Source of the DNA: Agrobacterium fabrum str. C58
GTDB taxonomy: Bacteria > Pseudomonadota > Alphaproteobacteria > Rhizobiales > Rhizobiaceae
DNA length: 64,000 nt
Direction of reading: 5' to 3'
Assembly: GCF_000092025.1 (NCBI RefSeq)
Contig: NC_003063.2
Location: 372,001-436,000 of the forward strand
Shown here piece after piece: positions 26,658 through 34,554 of this stretch. Position numbers and translations under genes: made by a program. Position 1 is the stretch's first letter. Each line of letters begins with the position of its first letter. Under the pieces are notes generated by a model that ran no database searches, was not told where the DNA came from, and saw nothing but the letters and a program-made list of their open reading frames with translations.

Positions 26658-28004
26658 ATGGCCGCCGACGAAAAACTAACCCTCCATCTTGCCGAAGCCA
26701 TCGCCGCTTCCGATCCGTTACGCGATGAAGAGGCGGTCACAATCGCCCGCACGGCTCTGATCGATTTTTTCGCCTGCCAGCTGGGTGGCGCTGCCGACAG
26801 AAGCGCGAAAATCCTGATCGATACCTTCACGTCAGGAACGCAAGGCACGGCCGGAATCATCGGCCACGATCTGCGCACCGATGCCTTTACCGCCGCCCTC
26901 ATAAACGGCCACGCCGGGCATGTGCTTGATTATGACGACGTCCATGGCAGCGTGCGTGGCCACCCCACTGTCGCCATCATTCCAGCCCTTTTGGCTGTTG
27001 CGGTCGAGGAAAACTCTACAGCGGATGCCTTCATCGCCGCCTATATCGTCGGGCTGGAGACCATGGCGCGGATTGGCCTGTCGCTCGGCACCAAGCACTA
27101 CGAAAATGGCTTCCACGCCACCGCCACACTCGGCCCCATCGGCGCTGCGGCAGCCATTGCCCATCTCCTGAAATTCGATCCGCAGACCACGGCCACGGCA
27201 CTCGGCCTTGCCGCCACGCAATCGGCCGGGCTTCGCCTGCAGTTCGGCTTCGATGCCAAGCCGCTGCATGCAGGGCTTGCCACACGCGCCGGCCTTACCG
27301 CCGCGCGACTGGCACGATCAGGTTTTCAGGGCGCTCCGGATTTTCTGGAAAACCCCATCGGCTTTTATTCCGCTTTCGCCTTCGGCGCCGAGCAGCCAAA
27401 ACGCGTTCTCTCCGGCTGGGGCGCACCCTGGCAGATCGTCTCGCCCGGATTGACGCTCAAGGCCTTTCCCTGCTGCACTGCCGCCCACCCCGTCGCCGTC
27501 GGCGCGCTTGCGCTGCGCAGCGCCCATGATCTGACACCGAACGAGATTGAAACAGTCGTTATCACCTTCCCCCCGGGTGGCGACGCTGCCCTCGTCGGCT
27601 CAGCCACACCCGCAACCGGCATCGATGCGCGCTTCAGCCCCGAATATGTCTTTGCTGCCGCGCTGACCGACGGAGCAATCGGCATCGGCCATTTCGACGA
27701 ACGCCCGGCGCGTGCCGATCTGCTCGCACTTTCAGCAAGGGTCTCGCGCCGGCACGATGAGACCGCCCGCCGCCTCTCCCCCGATCCGACCACCCGTTTC
27801 GTGGTCATCGATGTGACGAAAAAGGACGGCTCGGTTCTCTCGCGCCGCATAGACGGTCTTCCTGGCATTGACGATCCAACGGAGAAATTCGCCGACGCCA
27901 CCGGCGGCAATGAAAAATTCGCCGGGATTCCGGCGCTGGTGCGGAGCATGAAGACCGCAGCCGACCTAAGGAAGCTCGAAACGCTTCTGGCAACCGCAAT
28001 ATAA
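26658..28004 (+). CDS. MmgE/PrpD-family protein (possible iminodisuccinate-epimerase-like enzyme)
   Basis: MmgE/PrpD fold of 448 residues. Family motifs include GHAGHVLDYDDVHGSVRGHPTV (about residues 85-106), ENGFHATATLGPIGAAAAIA and AFPCCTAAHPVAVGALALR. Known activities include 2-methylcitrate dehydratase, cis-aconitate decarboxylase and iminodisuccinate epimerase; the last was characterised from Agrobacterium tumefaciens BY6. It starts 4 bases after the ABC ATPase stop and precedes an NtaA-type monooxygenase. An epimerase of an imported iminopolycarboxylate is therefore an attractive but unproven reading. Confidence 0.8.
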   Translation: MAADEKLTLHLAEAIAASDPLRDEEAVTIARTALIDFFACQLGGAADRSAKILIDTFTSGTQGTAGIIGHDLRTDAFTAALINGHAGHVLDYDDVHGSVRGHPTVAIIPALLAVAVEENSTADAFIAAYIVGLETMARIGLSLGTKHYENGFHATATLGPIGAAAAIAHLLKFDPQTTATALGLAATQSAGLRLQFGFDAKPLHAGLATRAGLTAARLARSGFQGAPDFLENPIGFYSAFAFGAEQPKRVLSGWGAPWQIVSPGLTLKAFPCCTAAHPVAVGALALRSAHDLTPNEIETVVITFPPGGDAALVGSATPATGIDARFSPEYVFAAALTDGAIGIGHFDERPARADLLALSARVSRRHDETARRLSPDPTTRFVVIDVTKKDGSVLSRRIDGLPGIDDPTEKFADATGGNEKFAGIPALVRSMKTAADLRKLETLLATAI

Positions 28005-28030
28005 CTCGACCGACATGAAGGCATGACCCC

Positions 28031-29341
28031 ATGACCAATACGACCCGCAAAAGACAGATGCATCTCGGCCTTTTCCTGCAGGGCGCCGGGCACCACGTTT
28101 CCGGCTGGCGTCACCCCGATGCGGAGGCCGGCAGCGAGAACTTCGATCTGCTCACCCGCGTCACGAAAATGGCGGAAGCCGCAAAATTCGACATGGTCTT
28201 CCTCGCCGATGGCCTGACCAGCGGTGTCGACGCCCATCCGTCGATGATCGCCCGTTTCGAGCCGCTGACGTTGCTGGCAGCGCTGGCCATGGTGACCGAC
28301 AAGATCGGTCTGGCCGCCACCGCCTCCACCACCTATGGCGAGCCCTATCACACCGCCCGCGCCTTCGCGTCCATCGACCATCTGAGCCACGGCCGCGCGG
28401 CGTGGAACATCGTCACCACCTCCTATGCCCGCACGGCGGCGAATTTTTCCAAGAGCCATCCCGAGCATGACGAGCGTTATGCCGTGGCGGAAGAATATGT
28501 AAACGTCGTGCGCGGCCTGTGGGACAGCTGGGACGACGATGCCTTTGTCAAGGACAAGCAGGCTGGGCGTTATGTCGATCCGGAAAAGGTCCATATCCTC
28601 GACCACGAAGGCAAATATTTCACGGTCAAAGGCCCACTCAACATTCCGCGCTCGCCGCAGGGGCACCCCGTTCTCATTCAGGCGGGCTCTTCGGGACCGG
28701 GACAGGACCTCGCCGCCCGCACCGCCGATATCGTCTTCACTGCCCAGCAGGCAATTTCCGAAGCGCAGGCCTTCTATACCAGCCTCAAGGCGCGGGTGGC
28801 TAAATTCGGTCGCGATCCGGCAAGCGTCGCCGTGATGCCGGGCTTTATGCCGATCATCGGCCGGAGCTTCGAAGAGGCCGGCGAAAAGCTGAAGGAACTG
28901 AACCGCTGGACCGACATCAAAAACGCCATGCCGCTGCTTGAAGAACGTATCGGCCACAGCCTTGCCGATTACGATCTCGACGGCCCGCTGCCAGACCTGC
29001 CGATCTCCGACCAGCTGCGCAGCCGCGCTGAACTCCTGACGGAGCTCGCACGCCGCGAAAAGCTGACAATCCGGGAACTGGCACTGCGCGTTGCCGCGGG
29101 CCGTGGTCACCACATTGTCATGGGAACGGCGAAAGAGGTGGCGGACCGGATGCAGCAATGGTTCGAAAACGGTGCGGCTGACGGTTTCAACGTCATGCCG
29201 CCCTTCTTCCCCGGCGGGCTGGAGGAATTCAATCGCGAGGTTGTGCCACTCCTGCAGGAGCGCGGCCTGTTCCGCAAGGATTATGAGGGTTCGACGCTGC
29301 GTGACCACCTCGGTATCGCGCGACCGGCCGTGCGGGCATAA
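28031..29341 (+). CDS. NtaA/SnaA/SoxA-type flavin-dependent monooxygenase
   Basis: Bacterial-luciferase-like (LLM) monooxygenase of 436 residues in the nitrilotriacetate-monooxygenase subgroup. Characteristic segments are MHLGLFLQGAGHHVSGWRHP, LSHGRAAWNIVTTSY, SPQGHPVLIQAGSSGPGQDL and GTAKEVADRMQQWFENGAADGFNVMP. Such enzymes use reduced FMN from a partner reductase to oxygenate C-N or C-S bonds. No reductase is adjacent. It ends the operon that begins with the binding protein at 23279 and is followed by a stem-loop at 29346-29375. Confidence 0.87.
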   Translation: MTNTTRKRQMHLGLFLQGAGHHVSGWRHPDAEAGSENFDLLTRVTKMAEAAKFDMVFLADGLTSGVDAHPSMIARFEPLTLLAALAMVTDKIGLAATASTTYGEPYHTARAFASIDHLSHGRAAWNIVTTSYARTAANFSKSHPEHDERYAVAEEYVNVVRGLWDSWDDDAFVKDKQAGRYVDPEKVHILDHEGKYFTVKGPLNIPRSPQGHPVLIQAGSSGPGQDLAARTADIVFTAQQAISEAQAFYTSLKARVAKFGRDPASVAVMPGFMPIIGRSFEEAGEKLKELNRWTDIKNAMPLLEERIGHSLADYDLDGPLPDLPISDQLRSRAELLTELARREKLTIRELALRVAAGRGHHIVMGTAKEVADRMQQWFENGAADGFNVMPPFFPGGLEEFNREVVPLLQERGLFRKDYEGSTLRDHLGIARPAVRA

Positions 29342-29345
29342 CGGC

Positions 29346-29375
29346 ATGCGGATGCCCGATCAAAGGTATCCGCAT
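29346..29375 (+). terminator. Stem-loop after the monooxygenase gene
   Basis: ATGCGGAT (29346-29353) pairs with ATCCGCAT (29368-29375), and the stem can be extended by CC/GG inside. It starts 5 bases after the stop. There is no U-run, so termination may rely on the adjacent hairpin at 29397-29416. Confidence 0.5.
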
Positions 29376-29390
29376 CCACCAAATCCTGTT

Positions 29391-29416
29391 CATGAAAAGC
29401 GGCCCCGGGGCCGCTT
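29391..29416 (-). terminator. Terminator of the chemoreceptor gene
   Basis: The perfect 20-base palindrome AAGCGGCCCCGGGGCCGCTT (29397-29416) is followed on the minus strand by TTCATG after AAGC...GCTT, giving a short U run. It lies 3 bases past the chemoreceptor stop at 29420, between convergent genes. Confidence 0.7.
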
Positions 29417-29419
29417 CCT

Positions 29420-31156
29420 TTATGCGGCCGCCCTTGCGGAGGTCTGATCGCGCCGGACGGTGTTTGAAGTATCGGGGCGCATGGACGATCCGTCGTCGCG
29501 CTGAGCCGTGCGGCGGTTCAGCTTGAACAGGCTGACAAGCTGAGCCAGCGCATCGGCGCCCTGTGCCAGCGTCGTGCTGATGACCGTGGTGCGGGCGCTC
29601 ATCGCCGCATTTTCCTGCGTCATCCGGTCCAACCGGTTAACGGCTTTGTTGATCTCGCTGATACCGGCGGCCTGCTCGTCCGCCGCTTTGGAGATCGTGT
29701 CAACATTGCCGTCAATATGCCGGACCAGTGAATCGATCTGCTTCAGCGCCTCACCGGTCTCGCCGACCAGCCTGACGCCCTCAAGAACCTCGGTGCCGGA
29801 ATTGTTGATCAGCGCCTTGATTTCCTTGGCGGCACTTGCGGAACGTTGTGCAAGTTCACGCACTTCCTGCGCCACCACCGCAAAGCCCTTGCCAGCATCG
29901 CCCGCCCGCGCGGCTTCCACACCGGCGTTCAGTGCCAGTAGGTTGGTCTGGAAGGCAATTTCATCGATCACGCCAATGATCTGACTGATTTCCCGCGATG
30001 CCGTTTCGATACGCTGCATGGCATCGACCGTGCGCTCCACGACTTCGGTGGAAGCAACGGTGGAGGCCCGCGCGCTCTGCACGAGTTTGCGCGTCTCTTT
30101 CATATTTTCCGTCGATGAGCGAACGGTCGCGGTGATTTCTTCGAGCGCCGCCGAGGTTTCCTCAAGCGCCACCGCCTGCTCACGCGACCGTTCGGCGAGA
30201 TTGACGGAGGCTTCGCTGACTTCCTGGCTGCTGCGGGTCAGGTCACCAGTCTGGCCGAGAACATTCTCCAGCGTCTTCTGGAATTCGGCGATGGATTTGT
30301 TGAAATCCTGCCGCAGCCTTTCGAATTCGCCGACGAAGGGTTTGTCCAGCGTGACTCGGATATTGCATTGAGACAGCCGCTCGAGCGCAGCCCCAAGTTC
30401 CTCGACCGCATGCACCCTGTCCGTCACATCAAAAGCAAATTTCACCACCTTGAAGACGCGACCCCGGTCATCAATGATCGGATTATAGGAAGCCTGAATA
30501 AAGACCCGCTTGTTATCCTTGCCAAGCCGCATGAACTGCCCGGTCGAGAAATGACCTCTGCCAAGTTCCTTCCAGAAATCCCGGTAGTCCTGGGATTGGG
30601 CATAGGCCGGCTCACAGAAGATCGAATGATGTTTGCCGATGATTTCTTCCGCCGTGTAATCAAGCGTCGTGAGGAAATTTTCGTTGGCGCCGAGGATTTT
30701 TCCGTCTGGCGTAAATTCGATCATGGCCTGCGCCCGGGAGAGCGCGGCGAGTTTGCCGTCATCTTCGGCGCTCTTGCGCTTGATCACGGTGATATCGGTT
30801 GCGATCTTGACCACCTTGTAAGGTTTGCCGAAACGGAACACTGGATTGTAGGAGGCTTCGATCCAGATTTCATCGCCATTTTTGGCCTGGCGCCGATACT
30901 GACCCTGATCATATTCGCCGCGCGACAGCTTTGCCCAGAATGCCTTGTATTCCGGCGAGGCGGCGTCTTCGGAAGACAGGAATATGCTGTGGGTGCGCCC
31001 GACGATTTCAGACGGCTGATAGCCGACAGCCTTGCAGAAATTATCGTTCGCTTTCAAAATTTTTCCGGTCAGGTCGAACTCGATGATGGCCTGTGAACGG
31101 CTGAGCGCGTCCAGCACTGCAGAAGCGTCCAGACCAAATTTGGAAAAGTGAGACAT
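29420..31156 (-). CDS. Soluble PAS-PAS methyl-accepting chemotaxis protein
   Basis: Chemoreceptor of 578 residues with no membrane segment. Two tandem PAS domains (about residues 14-125 and 136-247) are clearly duplicated; both contain WIEASYNPV/FIQASYNPI and a VVKIATDIT/VVKFAFDVT end. The C-terminal signalling domain (about 280-540) has the hairpin tip IGVIDEIAFQTNLLALNAGV and EAARAGDAGKGFAVVAQEVR, which bind CheA/CheW. There is no CheR-type pentapeptide at the C-terminus (ends TSARAAA). PAS receptors of this type usually sense redox state, oxygen or energy in the cytoplasm. Confidence 0.9.
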   Translation of the reverse strand: MSHFSKFGLDASAVLDALSRSQAIIEFDLTGKILKANDNFCKAVGYQPSEIVGRTHSIFLSSEDAASPEYKAFWAKLSRGEYDQGQYRRQAKNGDEIWIEASYNPVFRFGKPYKVVKIATDITVIKRKSAEDDGKLAALSRAQAMIEFTPDGKILGANENFLTTLDYTAEEIIGKHHSIFCEPAYAQSQDYRDFWKELGRGHFSTGQFMRLGKDNKRVFIQASYNPIIDDRGRVFKVVKFAFDVTDRVHAVEELGAALERLSQCNIRVTLDKPFVGEFERLRQDFNKSIAEFQKTLENVLGQTGDLTRSSQEVSEASVNLAERSREQAVALEETSAALEEITATVRSSTENMKETRKLVQSARASTVASTEVVERTVDAMQRIETASREISQIIGVIDEIAFQTNLLALNAGVEAARAGDAGKGFAVVAQEVRELAQRSASAAKEIKALINNSGTEVLEGVRLVGETGEALKQIDSLVRHIDGNVDTISKAADEQAAGISEINKAVNRLDRMTQENAAMSARTTVISTTLAQGADALAQLVSLFKLNRRTAQRDDGSSMRPDTSNTVRRDQTSARAAA

Positions 31157-31470
31157 ATGCTTGAAACCCCAACAGTAACCAATATGCGGACCGCTTCACC
31201 CCTGAAATATAAAGATGAAAACGGTCAGCCTGCCTGCACGCGAAACTAGCCGGGTACGGTTAAATAGCGATTAATGATGACTTATAACTATCAATCCGAA
31301 GCGTCGATTAACTGCCGACATGCTTTGCCGCCGAAATATTCGCCTTGTCTATTTCGAACCGCTTATTTGCCACAGTGCTGATATTTCTGCGTCAACGACG
31401 CGATGCGGCCTTTCATCCAAACGGCATTCATTGTTATGGCGGGGTGAAAGACTAGTTTGCAGGAGCGCCG
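31157..31470. other. Divergent intergenic region, chemoreceptor / FAD oxidoreductase
   Basis: A 314-base gap holding the promoters of both neighbours. An AT-richer stretch at about 31256-31310 is the likeliest core promoter area. I see no gene, RNA or strong palindrome. Confidence 0.4.
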
Positions 31471-32724
31471 ATGACCAAGACCCTGAAATGCGATGTGCTG
31501 GTGATCGGCACCGGCATCATCGGTTCCATGGCGGCGCTTTATCTGCAGAATGCCGGGCGCGACGTCGTGCTTCTGGAGCGGGGCGAGGTTGCCCGCGGCG
31601 CGAGTTCCGGCAATGCCGGCATTCTGGCCTTTCCCGAGATCATTCCCATCCCAGCGCCGGGCATCATGAAAAAAGCGCCCCGCTGGCTGTTCGATCCGCT
31701 GGGCCCGCTCAGCGTGCCGCCGGCCTATGCGCCCAAGATTGCGCCCTGGTTATGGCGTTTCTGGCGCGCCAGCGCCGAGCGGAACTTCCGTCACGGGCTG
31801 AAGTCGCTTACGGAAATCAACCGACTGGCAGCCGTGGAAATGGCCCATGTTGCCGCCATGCCGGAACTATCGCACCTCGTTTCAAAAACCGGAACGCTCG
31901 ATCTCTATGACAGCGAGGCAAACCTCAACGCCGCTCGCAGGGACTGGGAAGAAAAACAAAGCGCCGGCTTCGCCTTTGAGCGTGTCGGCCGCAATGAAAT
32001 CGATGCGTTGCAGCCGGGTCTCGCACCGCAGTTCCGCCACGCGATATTCTCTGCCGATGGCCTGCAGGTCTCCGACCCCTATGATTTCACACGCGCCATT
32101 TTCGATCTGGTGGTTGCCCGTGGCGCCAGCCTGCGCAAGGGTGAAGCCGAGCGCATCGATGCCGTCGGCGAAAGCACGATCGTGACGCTCGAAAACGGCG
32201 ACAAGATCGACGCCGACAAAGTGGTGATTGCCGGCGGCGCCTGGTCGAAAAAGCTTGCCGAAACGCTTGGCAACATCGTGCCGCTGGAGACCGAACGCGG
32301 TTACAACACCACCCTGCCCGCTGGAGCCTTCGACCTGACCCGCCAGCTTTATTTCAATGATCATGGCTTCGTCGTCACCCCGCTGTCGACGGGCATCCGC
32401 GTCGGCGGTGCCGTCGAACTCGGCGGGCTCGAACTGAAACCGAATTTCCGCCGCGCCGAAGCGATGCTGAAGAAGGCCGGGCGTTTCCTGCCCGGACTGA
32501 AGCTGGAAGGTGGGCAGCAATGGATGGGGTTCCGCCCGTCCATGCCGGACTGTCTGCCCGTCATCGGCACGGCCCGCGCCACGCCTTCCGTGATCTATGC
32601 CTTCGGCCATGGCCATCTGGGGCTGACACAATCGGCAGCCACGGCCCGGCTGGTGACGCAGTTGGCCAGCGGCAAGGAGACGGCAATCTCGGTCGACCCG
32701 TTCCGGCCGGGGCGCTTTTCCTGA
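31471..32724 (+). CDS. FAD-dependent oxidoreductase, D-amino-acid dehydrogenase (DadA) type
   Basis: DAO-family flavoprotein of 417 residues. The dinucleotide-binding fingerprint VLVIGTGIIGSMAALYLQNAG (G13, G15, G18) is followed by the acidic end LLERGEVARGASSGNAG. The C-terminal motif GFRPSMPDCLPVIG and YAFGHGHLGLTQSAATA are typical of DadA-like deaminating dehydrogenases. GCAGGAG lies 5 bases before the ATG. It is monocistronic here, so the substrate (a D-amino acid or secondary amine) is unknown. Confidence 0.85.
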   Translation: MTKTLKCDVLVIGTGIIGSMAALYLQNAGRDVVLLERGEVARGASSGNAGILAFPEIIPIPAPGIMKKAPRWLFDPLGPLSVPPAYAPKIAPWLWRFWRASAERNFRHGLKSLTEINRLAAVEMAHVAAMPELSHLVSKTGTLDLYDSEANLNAARRDWEEKQSAGFAFERVGRNEIDALQPGLAPQFRHAIFSADGLQVSDPYDFTRAIFDLVVARGASLRKGEAERIDAVGESTIVTLENGDKIDADKVVIAGGAWSKKLAETLGNIVPLETERGYNTTLPAGAFDLTRQLYFNDHGFVVTPLSTGIRVGGAVELGGLELKPNFRRAEAMLKKAGRFLPGLKLEGGQQWMGFRPSMPDCLPVIGTARATPSVIYAFGHGHLGLTQSAATARLVTQLASGKETAISVDPFRPGRFS

Positions 32725-32739
32725 ACGAACAGGCCTCGC

Positions 32740-33273
32740 CTATTTCACCTGCTGCATGGAATCGTCCGGAAACGTCACCTCGGCGAAGGACGGATAGACT
32801 TTGCGCAGGATAGTGACCTGCTGCTGGTCGCTCACCCTCAGTAGATACCACTGCGCACCATCCATCAGTGCCAGCGTATGGGATTTCGCCTCGATCGTCT
32901 GGCCACCGGTTTCCATGACCGTTTTCGTCGGAACAAGCGCATAGGGCGTTCCGTCAGGTGTTTTCGCGAGGCTGATCGCCTGCGTATCCATGGTGAATTC
33001 GGTGATCTTGACCGCCGCGAGCGCCATCTGCATCTGCGCCGTCAAGGCGCCGCGCAATTGCTCCACGGTGATACCGGCCTCGCTTGCGATGAATTCAAAG
33101 ACTTTCGGCGGCACCGTCTTGCTGACAGTTCCAAAATCCTGCGCATTCAAAGCCGTACTGAACCGCTCGATCTGCGTGCGAAGACCATCCTGCTCGGCAG
33201 GCGAAAGATCGCGCGACCAGACAGGATGGGCAATCGCCACCAGCAGGAACAGGCAATATACCAGACGCTTCAT
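32740..33273 (-). CDS. Small exported protein of unknown function
   Basis: Protein of 177 residues with a signal peptide (MKRLVYCLFLLVAIAHPVWS, cleavage near residue 20). The ATG at 33273 is chosen because GGAAAGG lies 7 bases upstream and because it begins the hydrophobic leader; an in-frame frame extends 19 codons further without these. The mature part is mixed alpha/beta with a terminal IDR-free fold (TFPDDSMQQVK end). I do not recognise the family. It is convergent with the FAD oxidoreductase at 31471. Confidence 0.75.
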   Translation of the reverse strand: MKRLVYCLFLLVAIAHPVWSRDLSPAEQDGLRTQIERFSTALNAQDFGTVSKTVPPKVFEFIASEAGITVEQLRGALTAQMQMALAAVKITEFTMDTQAISLAKTPDGTPYALVPTKTVMETGGQTIEAKSHTLALMDGAQWYLLRVSDQQQVTILRKVYPSFAEVTFPDDSMQQVK

Positions 33274-33342
33274 GGCTTGGCCTTTCCGGTTATCCGGCAT
33301 CGCCCGGTTCCCGGACCGGGAACCGCTCATGAACGAAATTGC

Positions 33343-33567
33343 TCAGCGCAGCAGAACGAAACCCGCAGCCGAAAGCGCGACGAAGACAATCAGACCGCCA
33401 AGGAAGCCCGCGGATGTGAAGAAACCTGCGACCATGGCCAGCATCAGCACGCATAGCAGCATGGTGCCATACTTCGTCATGGCCAGAAAACCGTTATAGG
33501 TCTTTTCATGCTCGGCGTAGTTCATCTCGGCACCAACTTCGACCGGACCCGTGTGATGTTCGCTCAT
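33343..33567 (-). CDS. aa3-type cytochrome c oxidase subunit IV (small)
   Basis: Protein of 74 residues. A soluble N-terminal part with MNYAEHEKTYNGFLAMTKYG, the hallmark of the alphaproteobacterial subunit IV family, is followed by a hydrophobic C-terminal half long enough for one or two helices (TMLLCVLMLAMVAGFF and GGLIVFVALSAAGFVL). GGGGAAG precedes the ATG at 33567. It stands alone here, away from any ctaCDE genes. It probably assembles with the aa3 oxidase encoded elsewhere. Confidence 0.85.
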   Translation of the reverse strand: MSEHHTGPVEVGAEMNYAEHEKTYNGFLAMTKYGTMLLCVLMLAMVAGFFTSAGFLGGLIVFVALSAAGFVLLR

Positions 33568-33982
33568 TCCGCTTCCCCTTTGCTCCATCCGCCATGCCTG
33601 TCGCACGAGACGATTTACCCGCGGACGATCGCAGGTCCATGCCGGATTCTCCGAAGCCAGACGTAACATGAAGTCGCCGAAAAGCGCAATGCGTTCTGCG
33701 CGAAAGAGCGGCAACGACATGCACCATGACTGCTCCGCCGGGCAAAGTATGCCATAGGGCAACATTCTTTCGCAAACGGTTGAAAAGCGGGCTTCGCCGC
33801 GCCGTTTCATGGCGGTTTTGGTTGCTTTTCGAACCGCCTGACCATACACGGGATTCTGTGGGGAGGAACTCTGGAACCTGTGGCAACGGATGCGCGTGGA
33901 GGCGCGGCCGCCGTGGGGATACCGGACTTTGCTCTCCGCCATAAACCCGCAAAGGGCCCGCAAAAGGGAAGAGGGGAAAGTA
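33568..33982. other. Divergent intergenic region, oxidase subunit IV / TRAP transporter
   Basis: A 415-base gap. Frames run through it on both strands but none has a credible RBS plus family sequence. It must hold the promoters of both flanking genes. No palindromic operator stands out. Confidence 0.4.
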
Positions 33983-34522
33983 ATGAAATCGCTTTTAAAA
34001 CTAAGCGCGCTGATAGACCTTGTGAGCGAAGCTCTGGGCAAGGTTGCCGGTTATCTCGTGCTCATCTGCTGCCTCGTCAGCGCCGGCAATGCCATGGTCC
34101 GTTACGCCCTGAACTATAGTTCAAACGGCTGGCTGGAAATCCAGTGGTATATGTTCGCCTTCATCGTGCTGATCGGCGCATCCTACACGCTGCGCATGAA
34201 TGAACATGTGCGGGTCGACATCATCTATGGTGCCATCTCTCCGCGCAGCCGCCTGTGGGTGGACATCATCGGCATCGTGCTGTTTCTGATACCCGCCTGC
34301 TTTTACCTCGCCTGGCTGTCCTGGCCCATGTTCACGCTGTCCTGGCATCAGGGTGAAATGTCCTCGAATGCCGGCGGTCTCATCCGCTGGCCCGTGAAAC
34401 TCGTCATCTTCGCCGGTTTCGCCCTGCTGGTTCTTCAGGGATTTTCCGAACTCATCAAGCGCGTCGGCGCCCTCAACGGGCTTTATGCGCTGGATACGAA
34501 ATACGAAAAGCCCCTGCAATGA
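33983..34522 (+). CDS. TRAP transporter small permease (DctQ type)
   Basis: Four-helix membrane protein of 179 residues. The family signature is visible as GWLEIQWYMFAFIVLIGASY (about residues 47-66) with helix 2 following and RVDIIYGAISPRSRLWVDII. The ATG at 33983 follows GAGGGGAAAG. It forms a complex with the large permease at 34555. The binding protein is on the opposite strand at 36413-37510. Confidence 0.88.
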   Translation: MKSLLKLSALIDLVSEALGKVAGYLVLICCLVSAGNAMVRYALNYSSNGWLEIQWYMFAFIVLIGASYTLRMNEHVRVDIIYGAISPRSRLWVDIIGIVLFLIPACFYLAWLSWPMFTLSWHQGEMSSNAGGLIRWPVKLVIFAGFALLVLQGFSELIKRVGALNGLYALDTKYEKPLQ

Positions 34523-34554
34523 TCGCGCCGATCTGAACCTTCAGGATATTTCCC

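Noticed and set aside
27365..29347. A 660-codon open frame opposite the MmgE/PrpD and monooxygenase genes.
   Set aside because: It spans two genuine genes and their intergenic gap, and reads as low-complexity Arg-rich sequence.
33568..33982. A protein-coding gene in the 415-base gap.
   Set aside because: Several frames are open on both strands, but they overlap the ends of real genes, start at unlikely codons and have no RBS or family motif.
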